In this document: positions 22,333 to 32,769 of the stretch, piece after piece
Layout: each line of letters starts with the position of its first letter
Numbering within the stretch: position 1 is the first letter of the stretch
DNA from: Hymenochaete sp. R1
Taxonomy: Eukaryota; Basidiomycota; Agaricomycetes; Hymenochaetales; Hymenochaetaceae
Assembly: GCA_019400425.1 (NCBI GenBank)
Contig: JAFREE010000082.1
Coordinates: 42,578 to 106,577, forward strand
Direction: 5' to 3'
DNA length: 64,000 nucleotides
Made by a program: the position numbers and the translations under genes
The notes under the pieces: generated by a model
Database searches by the model: none
The model's input: only the letters and a program-made list of their open reading frames with translations
What the model was told of the DNA's origin: nothing

Positions 22333-23403
22333 ATGACAGCCATCAAAACTATCAAGCTTCTCAGCGGTCTCGAGGTGCCTTCGATTGCCTTTGGCACTGG
22401 GACTGCTCTGTACCAACAGGACTGCGCCGATGCGGTTAGTCTCGCCATCACATCTGGCTTTAACCACCTCGATGCCGCTCAAGTTTATGCGAACGAGGAG
22501 TACGTCGGCCGTGCTATCAAGGACTCAGGAGTCTCGCGTGATAGGCTCTTTGTCACCACAAAACTTGGAGCGCTGGAGAAGAATCAGACAGTGCAAGATG
22601 CGTTACAGACGAGTTTGAAAAAGTTAGGGTTGACGTATGTGGATCTGTACCTGATCCATATGCCGCTGCAGCACGCGCAGAGGCAAGGAGGGGTCCAACA
22701 GGTGTGGAAAGAAATGGTTGGTGTGCAGAAGCAGGGGCTTGCGAAGAGCGTCGGTGTCAGTAACTTCAACAAGAAGCAACTCGAGGACGTGATTGCGACT
22801 GGATTCGGTGTACCTGAAGTAAACCAGGTGCGTATCTAAGGGCCCGAGCTTCGCGAAGTTGTCCGTTGATGAAGGAAGTTTAGATCGAGTACCACCCGCT
22901 GGTGGCTCGGAAGTTGCAGCCTCTCATCGACCTCTCACGGTGATTTCTTCTCAAAGTGAACCTTACCGAGGTTTGGTACTGATGGCTCATCGCATTGACT
23001 CTCAAGCTCTCAAGGTATCGTCACGGCATCTTACGGCGGGCTGACACCCATTCTTTCATCTCGCAACGTCGACCCAACTGTCCGCTCCAAGATCACCGCG
23101 GTGCTCGATAAGCTTGCTAAAGCTCGTGGGGAGGAAGTCACACAAAACCAGGTCCTACTCAAGTGGCTGCAGAGCCAGGGTGTCATCGCAGTGACGACGT
23201 CGAGCAAAGAATCGCGTGTGAAGGAGTATCTTGCGGCGCAGAGCCTTCCTGAGTTGACGGATGTGGAACTGAAAGCTATTGCGGACGCTGTTGCGGACGG
23301 TCATTTCAGGGCGTTTGTGAGTCATTTCTTGACTGTTGGTACCGGAACATTACTAAATGACCACAAAACTGAACAGAATTTTGGGTACATGGATCAGAAC
23401 TGA
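22333..23403 (+). CDS. aldo-keto reductase (tandem copy 1)
   Basis: Four exons (22333-22827, 22884-22939, 23007-23316, 23377-23403) give 295 residues, the normal length for an NADPH-dependent aldo-keto reductase TIM barrel. The catalytic tetrad is visible: Asp47 (NHLDAAQ), Tyr52 (VYANEE), Lys77 (VTTKLG) and His109 (LIHMP). The cofactor and family signatures VGVSNF, EVNQ|IEYHP and the late TTSSKESRVKEYL (phosphate-binding Lys/Arg region) are in place. Such enzymes reduce aldehydes and ketones to alcohols in the cytosol; substrate not predictable. The last exon is only 27 nt (NFGYMDQN). The next gene is a close tandem paralogue with the same exon plan. Confidence 0.9.
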
Positions 23404-23861
23404 GATGGTTGAAATGGATTTAGACAAATGCAACTCAGCTGTAACAACAGAATCCGATTAATCGAAAAAATCGAATGTGTGTGACTGACTGTAGTGTGAC
23501 TGTGTGATGCTTCGTGACACTGTCATACACGTGATTAGAATTTGCCATTTTCATAATTAATATGCAATTTACGTTGTTTTGTCTAAGTCGACGACCTGAC
23601 CCTCCACCTGCACTCGCAGTCTTTCGTCGCTCGTTTTTCCGTTCCTCGTCTTTTCCGAGGGCCTTTACAGTAAAATTCATTCAACTGCCACGATAATTGT
23701 AACCTAATTTGGACCCGAAGAGGCTGCTTTTACGAGTCTCGATGCAGTCGATGGCGGAAACGAATGGAGATAAAGGATCTTTGGCGACGTTGCCCCTCTG
23801 AAGTTTGCAAGAGCCTTGCCTCGCCTTTCTCATAGCTTCCTTTCGTATGCTAACGTCTACA
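23404..23861. other. intergenic between the two aldo-keto reductases
   Basis: No gene is seen. A CACGTG hexamer is present near 23528-23533. The right part is the promoter of reductase copy 2. Confidence 0.55.
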
Positions 23862-24962
23862 ATGGCGGTCAAGTCAATCAAACTTCTCAGCGGTCTCTCA
23901 GCCCCTTGGATCGCCTTTGGCTCTGGTACAGCGTTCTTCAAACAGAACTGTACTAGCGAATGCAAGGTCGCTCTTTCATCTGGCTTCACACATATTGACA
24001 CTGCTCAGATGTACGAGAATGAAGAGTTCGTTGGGGGGGCCATCAAGGAGTGCGGAATCCCTCGCGATCAGCTTTTCGTCACCACCAAGCTCTGGGAACT
24101 CAAGGAAGGACGGACGGTGCAATGCACATTGGAGGAGAGTTTGAGGAAACTAGGTATCCCAAGTGTCGACTTATTCTTGGTCCATGTCCCGACCCATCAC
24201 AAGGAGCGCGAGGGCGGGGTTGAACAAGTGTGGCGCGAGATGGTAGACGTGCAGAAGAAAGGCCTAACGAAAAGCGTCGGTGTGAGCAATTTCAATAAGG
24301 CGGAGTTGGAGAAGATCATAGCGCTAGATATCGGTGTACCTGAAGTAAACCAGGTAAGCTCATTCTTTTAGTTGACCCGCGCTCGTCGCACATCAAAAAT
24401 AGGGCTGACACGGCATTTACAGATCGAATACCACCCGTTCGTCGCACGTACGCGCAAGCCTCTTGTTGACTGGTGTGGTGCGTGGATCCTGTTGCCTTCT
24501 TTTCTTCTTCAAACTTTCCCCCGATATACTCGAATGTTCCCTCATCGTCCCATTGACCCACAGCTGAGAAAGGCATTACTACCGCTGCGTATGGTGGACT
24601 CACGCCAATAAGATTTAATCGAGAGGTCAACGAATCTGACTGTGCCCGAATCACGACAGTGCTAGACAGACTCGCTAGTGCTCGCGGCGTAGGAGTCACA
24701 ATGCATCAAATTCTTTTGAAATGGATTGAACAGCAAGGGGTGATAGTGGTTACGACCTCGAAGAAGGAATCGCGCATGAAAGAGTACCAAGCGACGGTGG
24801 GCTTGCCTGATTTAACGACTATGGAGTTGAAAGCGATAGACGATGCAGTTGAGGGTAATAGTTATGAACCTGAGGTGGGCTCATTGACCGTACTGGGAGC
24901 GTAGATATTGACCGAGTAACACCCTCTTTCCACAGGATTTCAAATACGTGGATATAAATTAG
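23862..24962 (+). CDS. aldo-keto reductase (tandem copy 2)
   Basis: Four exons (23862-24353, 24423-24477, 24564-24874, 24936-24962) give 294 residues. The tetrad is Asp46 (THIDTAQ), Tyr51 (MYENEE), Lys76 (VTTKLW) and His108 (LVHVP); VGVSNFNK, VNQ|IEYHP and TTSKKESRMKEYQ follow as in copy 1. Introns fall at the same three places, except that the second lies one base earlier in the reading frame (phase 1 instead of 2). Reading on past 24874 would meet a stop at 24902-24904, but splicing to 24936 gives DFKYVDIN, the counterpart of the last exon of copy 1. An ATG at 23847 is a possible earlier start adding five residues. Substrate unknown; duplication suggests divergence in substrate or expression. 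Confidence 0.9.
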
Positions 24963-25678
24963 CTGATCAAAGCTCATCAGAATCTAGATGTTCTGCCTCC
25001 TTGTTGAATTTGAAGTGAGATCGTCGAACATCAATCTATCAATTGTGCTATTCAATGACGCTAAGCGGTGCGTCACTGAGTTGTCCAGCACAATATTCAT
25101 TATTTTGTCTCTGTCATTCTGATCGCGACCAAGACGACCTGTGTGCTCCGTGAGCGGAGGGGGATATTCTTGTTGCTCCCTCGTTCAGTCTCGTTCGTTC
25201 TTCGTGACCGAGCATACCACATGGACTCATCATCTTCACTATTTCAAGAAAGGATTACGCGCTTGCGTTCTCTCCGTCTTGAAAGTTCAGCGCACGTTTG
25301 CTATCGGAGCATTACTAACACTTGTGGACATACATACAGATTCCGATCAAGCGCTGGGACGGTGAACATACAGTAGACGGACAGAGAAAAATAGGCGAGG
25401 AATATGCAAAAGAGGTCAGCCTGCTAGGAACAATTGCTTTGCAAAACCTGTCCATCAAAGCTTTACATAGGTTCGCGTTCCCCACTGCAATGATGATGAC
25501 TGGTGATCGATGCAGATGCCACAAATCTATAAAGGCAGGAGGATATTAGGTGGTCTTGCTCCCCAGGTCTTCTGGATCCCTCTCTTCGCAGGCTAAGCAC
25601 AAGGATCTGGTACGCACGCCAGTCTCTCTTGGTTCCGTGCATCTAATATCCTCGTCTAGTGTCGTCCCCAGCTTCAAT
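24963..25678. other. intergenic upstream of the prolyl aminopeptidase gene
   Basis: Short overlapping frames near 25140-25520 have no motif and are taken as chance. The frame of the next gene is open back to 25550, but this leader is not hydrophobic and is read as 5' UTR. Confidence 0.5.
25528..25533 (+). promoter_or_regulatory. TATA-box candidate of the prolyl aminopeptidase gene
   Basis: TATAAA in the context aatcTATAAAggcagg lies about 145 bases before the ATG at 25679, which supports the later ATG over a start at 25550. Confidence 0.4.
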
Positions 25679-26824
25679 ATGAGATCCGTTTTTGGTCGTA
25701 CGCTCTTAGCATTCGCGCTTCTCTGCTTCGCGGGTAGTGTCGTCTCTACGCCTACTCCTAGGGGCAGCGGATCCAACCGCACCGAAGGTTACATTCCTTG
25801 GACCCCAGGCAACGAGACCGTCCAGACCTGGTATTACGCCCTTGGGGACCCATTCTCCACGACAGCCGTGCCCCTCATCATTCTCCACGGCGGCCCCGGC
25901 CTCGCAAGCCCCTACATGTCGCCGCACGAGGACCTTTACGTTCCTGCGACTGGTACGGACGACCCAGGACGTCCTGTCATCTTCTACGATCAAGTCGGAT
26001 GTGGGAACTCCACTCATTTGCCTGGCAGGCCTGCATCATTCTGGAATACCGATCTCTTTATGGATGAGTTGGACGTTGTGCTAACCTACTTTGGGCTTGT
26101 CGAGGAAGGAAGGCAATTCGACGTTTTGGGCAATTCCTGGGGCGGTATTCTTGGGTCGGATTGGGCGTCGCAGCCGCTCGATTCGCCGCGGCGCTTCGCG
26201 ATCAATCACTTGAGGAAGCTCGTTGTAGCAGACTCGCCTTCCTCGTTTCCGCTCTGGATGGAGGGCACCAACAAGCTTCTCGAGGAAGATGGAGAAATAG
26301 GAGCGAGGACGCTCGAACTTCAATCAGAGAACCAGACTAGCACTCAGGAATATGCTGATTTGATTACGGCCCTCGATCACTTGCATCTTTGCACGGTGAA
26401 CCCATGGCCAGAGGACTTGAACGTCTCAATCGCGGACCGAGCGGATCCAGACGTTGGCTATATTTATCAAATTATGTACGTTTTGTTTCCCCTCCCCCAT
26501 TATCCTTTTTCTCGACACGCTCTTCAGCCATAGTTTCGGAGGTCTTGCTAATCCGATTATTGCAGGATTGGCCCATCCGCTTTCGATGTCACTGGCGAGC
26601 TACAGAACTACACCATCATTGACCGGCTTTCAAACATCATCGTGCCCACACTCATCATCAACGGCAAGGAAGATTTAGCGCAAGACATCACCGTTGAACC
26701 ATTCGTACAGGGTATCAAGACCACCCAGCGTATGAAGTTCGAGAACAGCAGTCACATGCCATTCTGGGAGGAAAGGGAGTTTTACATGAGCGTCGTTAGC
26801 AAGTTCTTGGATGATGATCAATAG
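25679..26824 (+). CDS. secreted prolyl aminopeptidase (peptidase family S33, alpha/beta hydrolase)
   Basis: Two exons, 25679-26475 and 26566-26824, give 351 residues; the junction makes an ATG codon (YIYQI-M-IGPS). The N-terminus is a signal peptide (RTLLAFALLCFAGSVVS). The alpha/beta-hydrolase features are in order: HGGPG at 70-74 (oxyanion hole), DQVGCGNS at 104-111, the nucleophile elbow GNSWGG at 151-156 with Ser153, then a cap region ending in ADSPSSFPLWMEGTNKLL, and a C-terminal half with INGKEDLA (acid residue) and NSSHMPFWE (catalytic His). HGGPG plus DQxGxGxS are typical of proline iminopeptidases, which remove N-terminal Pro from peptides. It is convergent with an S28 peptidase, so both may process Pro-rich peptides outside the cell. 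Confidence 0.9.
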
Positions 26825-27472
26825 GCGGGGCAGAATGGAGTTGTCAGAGGCACATGGACATGTCGAGTCGTCGCAGTTTCTGACTCCGCTGTTTGTTTAC
26901 CCGTAGCCACAATAAGCGCTGAAAATTAAACGTGTTGATCGGAGATTAGACGCAATGGGTGGTTAAATTGAAAGACGTGCCGCCGAAGCTGAAAGAAGCG
27001 CTGGATGCCGATGCCCATCACTTCACAGATTAGGAGACCTTTCATGGGGGGTGTCTCCTTGAGCGGGTTCAGCAATGTAACCCACTGCGACCCCGTCGCA
27101 CATAAACTTGTGCACAGTAAAACCGCTAAAGGCGACTGCTACTATTATACTGTGCCTCGAATTACCATTTTTTTGTAACTGGGTGTTGTGTCCCTTCAAG
27201 AAATTATTTATCCTTTGCCCGATCATCTCCTTGCGCCACACATTCAGCTGGGAAGCACTAGGCGCATCTTTCCGCGGGCCACACACACCAATATTGGTTG
27301 GCTTACGTTGAGCTTATTCACGGCCGCCGGAGAGGGACAATTGAAGATCGGGAGAAGTGTGTAGTGAGTCAAAAAAAATGATGGTCATCATTGTGATTTC
27401 TCCACAGCCGATTCTAAGGATAGCTATAACGGATTTCGCCAAGTCCGCCGTTGATTATAAAGGAGACGTCCT
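26825..27472. other. intergenic between convergent peptidase genes
   Basis: This 648-bp stretch holds the two 3' UTRs. No frame with motifs is present. Confidence 0.6.
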
Positions 27473-29529
27473 TCACACTGTCGATGCATTTGCCTGAAAA
27501 CAGGGAAGCCACTCATCCAACGCCAGCTGGAACAGGCCTAACCCAGCATAAAAAGGCTCGGAGGAGACAGGGCTATAGAATCCCACAGTCTTGAAGTCGG
27601 TGTGGTTGGAGTCCGGGACGAGGAGGACACGCATATCACTCACGTGTACCATGTTGTCATATGTAATACCGAAGAACGAAGGAGAAGGGGGCGCTGTGTT
27701 GCACTGTGGGACCGAAAGGGTCGGAGTACGGTGAGGTGAGTTGGACTCGATGGATGCAAGGCCCATTGTTCGCCAAGGATCGACTGGACAGATGGATAAG
27801 AATTTAAAACGAATAAATAAGGCAACAATTGTGCTTACATTCTCCATTGGCGAAAAATACGTTGGATGGTGCCATTTCCCAGCCCCCGTATTTATTGATA
27901 TGATCAACAGCCGGGGACGGTGGGAGACCGTTAGGAAATGTTCGATCACATTGTTCTTGGAAAAGTTCGAGGGATTGGAATGATGTTTCAATCGACAGAA
28001 GGTTGTTTGGATCACCACGTTGATAAAAGCCTTATACGTGTAACAGGGAAGTGAGTCAAGAGTAATTTCCCTTTGACAAAGAATAGTCACGCACCATATT
28101 CAGAGCAATACTGCCACATCCACGATCTGTCTGTCACAGGATCGTCTGGACTACCAGGTATGGAATCGTAATCGAGCTCTGCAAGTGCTGCAGTAAATGC
28201 GGAGAAGGCCTCTCCAATTCCTCCTTCAGCATCAATTCCGGATTCACTTGGCGAAGCCGTAAAGTTCTTCGTCTCGAGTAAGTTGCAGAAAGGAAGCAAC
28301 GAAGCATTGAATCCATAGTACTGGATTCACGTCAATTATCCATCTTAAATATAAAGACGCATTCTGACCTGATAGAAGTTCAACGGATCCATGAGGATTG
28401 ATGCGGCGTCCACATTACTCAAGCTCGCAGCTGCCTCCCTCGTTAAATTTGCCGCTAATGTAGTATTCCCCCCTGTCCTACTCAACCTTGCAAATTCCAG
28501 TGCGAACTTAACGCCCGTACTCTGCGTGGTATTGGTCCCATTAAGCACGCTGTCTACAAACTTGGTCACCGCAACCCAGTCTGCCGAACAATTACGGGTC
28601 AAAGAGCGTTCAGCCGCTTTATAGTAAGACGCCATATCGACTTGCGCATGAACCGGTGCAGATGATGCCCATGTAGCGAAGATGACTTCGGGGTTACGAA
28701 TGCGCATAAAAGCCCCGCGAACGCCTGGATAGGATCCACCAAGCCAGACCCAAGGCGCAACGGACGGATGGATTGTGAGTTGACTACTATCATTAGATGT
28801 CATTGGAAAGGAGTTCGCGAAAAAGACTACGTCCTCTAGAGCTTGTTCAGTCGTTAGAAATTGCCACTCATCCGACGTTGTATTTTCCTGATCAATTAAG
28901 CAGATTTTAGCCAGCCGTGTCGAAAACTACGAGGATCGAAACACCCACGTTTACGGGAAACGGAAGGGATTCTCCATAGAAGCGATGCTCCCATAGGATA
29001 GCCAGACCTTTGTACCTCTTTGCTAAGCGCATAGTGGCTGATAGTCCGTGATACTCCTATTTCGAGGTCAACTGCGCGTTTCGAGAGCAGTGACAATATG
29101 TTTACGAACCTGTAGGTAGTAGGGCAAAAGAGGTGCAGCATTCTGTTCGCCAGAATCAAAAACTGCAATAGTCAGACCTGTCGACCGCTTAAGCAATACT
29201 ATCGAACTCACTGAACACGGGTCCTCCGGGCTCATAGTAAGTGTTGTTGACCCAGTACCGATTTTTGAACGTAGTATTTGAATCGGTAAAATGATCCAAA
29301 GGCATCTGTTATCGCTCAGACAACTTCGCTATGAGTTCAAATATCAATGAATTACGTCGATGAAAAGAGCCTCGTTGAGCTCCGTTTCATCCATCACCGG
29401 GTGTACTGGCCTCTGTCTAAGACCTAAGTGAGGTGCTCGAAGCACCGAGGAAAGGTCCCAGCGTGCTTGACAAACAGGGACATAGACGTATATGAAGCAG
29501 AACAACGCTAGTAGTACTTGTGATAGCAT
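27473..29529 (-). CDS. secreted serine peptidase, family S28 (prolyl carboxypeptidase-like)
   Basis: Eight exons: 29529-29356, 29305-29212, 29162-29110, 29056-28955, 28887-28369, 28320-28095, 28030-27839, 27783-27473; 556 residues. A signal peptide (LLALFCFIYVYVPVCQA) leads into the family pattern: MPLDHFTDSNTTFKNRYW, YYEPGGPVFIFDSGE, then LAILWEHRFYGESLP. The nucleophile motif is GGSYPG with Ser193; Asp455 lies in GEFDPWRT and His514 in PDSNHTDF, so the Ser-Asp-His triad of S28 is complete. The last 20 residues (AGLGLFQLALDEWLPCF) match the usual family end. Many NxT/NxS sites suit a glycosylated secreted enzyme. S28 enzymes cleave after Pro, from the C-terminus or internally. It shares a 465-bp divergent promoter with the TPR-J gene. 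Confidence 0.92.
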
Positions 29530-29994
29530 GCTGCGTATGACTTGCGAAATATGAACAACAGCACAATGCTCCCTTTATACTCAATTCAATGGATGGAGCT
29601 GGAGATAAGGTAGATATCGACTCGGAGGCCCTTCGTGTATAATGTGCTTCGTGGCAATGGACGGTCCGATAAGCAGGGGGGTGACCCCGATAGCTGAGAA
29701 TAGAACATGCCTTCACTTTCATCTAATACTGAGTTCATTCCTTCAAACTTCTCTGACAATGCAAGCAATAAAGGGAGAAGAGAGGGAAGAGAGGAAACTT
29801 GTGACGAGGTTTCGAAAGTTTTGAATCGAGAAGTTTAGCGAAGTGGCGATGTGTAGTACACGTGACGGCATGAAGCCTGGACGGTAAAGAATTGAAGAAT
29901 TCGTGAAGAAAGGGTTTCATAAACCTCCCATCCGCCCTCGCCCTCGAAGGCCAGACACCATCCATACCCGTTTCAGCCGCTCTAGACTACCTAA
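29530..29994. other. divergent promoter between S28 peptidase and TPR-J genes
   Basis: 465 bp without a gene. It holds the TATA-type element of the peptidase and a CACGTG hexamer near 29858 closer to the TPR-J gene. Confidence 0.55.
29574..29579 (-). promoter_or_regulatory. TATA-box candidate of the S28 peptidase gene
   Basis: On the minus strand the sequence reads GTATAAAGGG, 45-50 bases before the ATG at 29529, implying a very short 5' leader. Confidence 0.4.
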
Positions 29995-31980
29995 ATGGCG
30001 GCGAAAAAGAAATCTGGAAAGAAGAAGAGTGGGAAAGGCTCTGGTCAATCGCTGGCCGAAGAGCAGACTCAGCCAAGGTGCGGCGGATTGACTTTCGTTT
30101 CATGTACCCTGACTCCTAACAAGAATTTCCTTCTCGACTTTTGATGAATCACAGTTCACCGCCCCTTGTAGAAACGACGCCAGCACCTGAAGATTCCGAC
30201 GGCATTCCAGTTTCTGAGCCTGAAGCCTCTGGCTCGTCTTCAAAGCCCGAATCGCCTATCGATCCAGGTGCACGAGCTGAACAACTAAAAGAAGAGGGGA
30301 ACGCAGCATTCCGCGAAAAAAGATATGCTGCTGCAAAAGACCTATACTCAGAAGCAATCAGTACGCTTTCTAGTTGTCTTATTTCATGACGAAATATTGA
30401 CTCTGCACGCCGCGCGTACAAGGCATGCAGCCATCGGAACCGACTTACTACACCAATCGCGCCGCAGCACTAATGGCACTCAAGTCTTTCAGACCTGCTC
30501 TGTCTGACTGCCAACAAGCATCTGTTCTACAAACGGAAGCACCGTCGCCAAAGACTTTGCTGAGATTGGCACGTTGTCATCTTGCCCTGGGCGCTTCGGG
30601 ACCAGCGCTTTCTGTATTGCGAGACGTATTGGCGCTCGAGCCAGGAAACGGACCTGCAAAGCAACTTCAAGCAAAAGTTCTGGAGCTGGAAGGAAATTTG
30701 CGAAACTTGCACACTGCTCGAGAGGAAAAACAATGGACAATAGCCCGGATAGCACTAGACAGGTGCTTTTTGGCTATCGACGGTGAAGGCGGTGAAGTGC
30801 CCCCGGAATGGAGGTGCTGGCGCATTGAAATCGAACTTGCGAAAGGCAACTGGGAAGGGGCGAGTAGTATTGCGAATGACGCCTTGCGGAAAGACTCGGG
30901 TTCGGCGGACATCATGGCGTTGCGTGGTCTTATACTTTTCCTTACGGCAAAACTCCCTGCGGCATTGCAACATGCGACGTCTGCACTTCGTCTTGATCCT
31001 GACAATGAACGGGCGAAGAAGCTGCGTACACGGGTAAAGGCAGTAGAGCGACTAAAAGATGAGGGTAACGCTCTGTTCAAGTCGAATCAATGGGACACAG
31101 CTATCGAAAAATATACAGAGGCGCTTGATATCGTTGGGGAGAGCGATTCGGAAGCCCGAGGCGGACCCATGCGTGCCACCCTCCTTTCGAATCGAGCTAC
31201 TTCACTAGTCAAGGTTTGTGATGCTTTTCCTTTCTTGTCTTTTCGGCTTTTTTCTCACTGTATCAAAGATCAGCAAACATAACGAGGCTCTTTCTGACAT
31301 ATCAACCTCTCTTGACCTCAACCCTATATCGTTCAAGGCTCTTCGCACCCGAGCTCGGATACAAATGCATCTCGAGGAATACGAATCAGCTATAGCCGAT
31401 TTCAAGACTGCAGTCGAGTATGCTGCCTCCGAAGGTGCCTCTGCTGACGAAAGGTCGTTGAAGAACGAGCTGAAGCAAGCTGAGGTGGCCCTGAAACGAA
31501 GTAAAACGAAAGACTACTACAAGATTCTCGGTACGACTTGAACTATAAAACGCTTTGATGCACATACTAATATATCTGAAGACATCAAGCGGGATTCAAC
31601 GGAGATTGAGATCAAGAAAGGGTTCCGGAAGCAGTCTCTAATCCACCACCCGGATAAAGGTGGAGAGGAAGACCAGTTTAAGCTAGTCAATGAAGCATAC
31701 AGTGTCAGTAACAACAGCAGTGTTTTCCGTGTATTGCCGTCTGACTCGGTTCCAGGTCCTGTCTGATCCCGAACGGCGAGAAAGGTACGATAACGGGGAA
31801 GACGAGGACGGTGGCATGAATTCGAGCGGCATGGGTGGCATGCATGGCTTCCAGGGTGGTTTCGATCCCAACGACATTACGAACATCTTTATGCAGTTTG
31901 GAGGGGGTGGAGGCGGAGGTGGCGGTGGTTTCCGATTCCGAACAGGGGGTCCTCAGAACGCACACGGATTTGAATTCTAA
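29995..31980 (+). CDS. TPR- and J-domain co-chaperone (DNAJC7/Tpr2-like)
   Basis: Six exons (29995-30077, 30155-30360, 30423-31213, 31269-31530, 31582-31703, 31756-31980) give 562 residues. The N-terminus is Lys-rich and low complexity (KKKSGKKKSGKG). Tetratricopeptide repeats fill about residues 65-420; typical A-helix cores are KEEGNAAFREKRYAAA, YYTNRAAALMAL and KDEGNALFKSNQWDTA with YSEAI/YTEAL partners. A J-domain follows (KDYYKIL ... IKKGFRKQSLIHHPDKGG ... FKLVNEAYSVLSDPERRERYD), with the essential HPD intact. The end is a Gly-rich run (10 Gly) before FRFRTGG. In animals DNAJC7 (TPR2) bridges Hsp70 and Hsp90; the cytosolic co-chaperone role is inferred from the shared architecture. Confidence 0.92.
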
Positions 31981-32769
31981 TGTATGTTCTCAAGACATGA
32001 TTTTGCAGACGTGAGTAAAACTGAATTCGGACTCTAGGTACAGCACGCTTTGTATTGCTACATTATAATGTACGTTGCGTGAAAATGTGTGCATCGTCGT
32101 AGGAACGTTCCATAATGTCTCGCCTGCCTTGACGTTTCCGATATACAGCGAGTTGGACGACAGATCGTGTAGACAGAATCGAATCCGTGAGTCAGCCAGC
32201 ACTAAATAGACCAGACTGCTAGCTAGCGATATTCTTTTCCGGGAGCTCGGGTTCTTTGTCACTACCGGCATACGCATGCTACGTTGCGGCAAGAGAAGGA
32301 GGATATCAAACACGTATTTCGCCGAGTTGAACGAAGACTTTGAGCAAAAAGGTGATGGTTGAGATGCAATCAGCACGGAATGTGGGGGAAAAGAGACAAT
32401 GATGATCCAAAGCATACGGACCGAAGCATAATTTGTTTTTGAGCAATGGAAAGTCAGCTGAATAGTGTATTCTGATGTTTTATTTTTATGCGAAAGGAGG
32501 CTGAGCTTTCGGAGAAGAAGCGGGGTGTACGCGCCGAGCACGTGGTCTGGCAGTCACGGGGTAATCGGAGTGAACTGCTCCGAGTCCGAGCTCTCCATCA
32601 ACTTTCGCTTCAGCTGCTTCTTTTTTTCTGTTTTCATCATCATGTATGCAGCAGTGTGTGGTGTCGTTTATGATATATATTTAATGCCAAAATTCCTCCT
32701 CTCCTTCTTTTCGTCCGTCACCATCATCCCCTCCCCATCCTCGTCGTTCAAGTCGTCACGACAAGAACA
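31981..32769. other. intergenic between TPR-J and beta-glucosidase genes
   Basis: No gene is supported. The last 100 bases are C/T-rich and lead into the beta-glucosidase ATG. Confidence 0.55.

Noticed and set aside
24875..24904. Read-through end of aldo-keto reductase copy 2 at the stop 24902-24904.
   Set aside because: Splicing to 24936 gives an ending that matches copy 1 (FGYMDQN against FKYVDIN), so read-through would be the less likely form.
25550..25678. An upstream start for the prolyl aminopeptidase.
   Set aside because: The ATG at 25679 gives a clean signal peptide, and a TATA-type element lies between the normal distance and that ATG.
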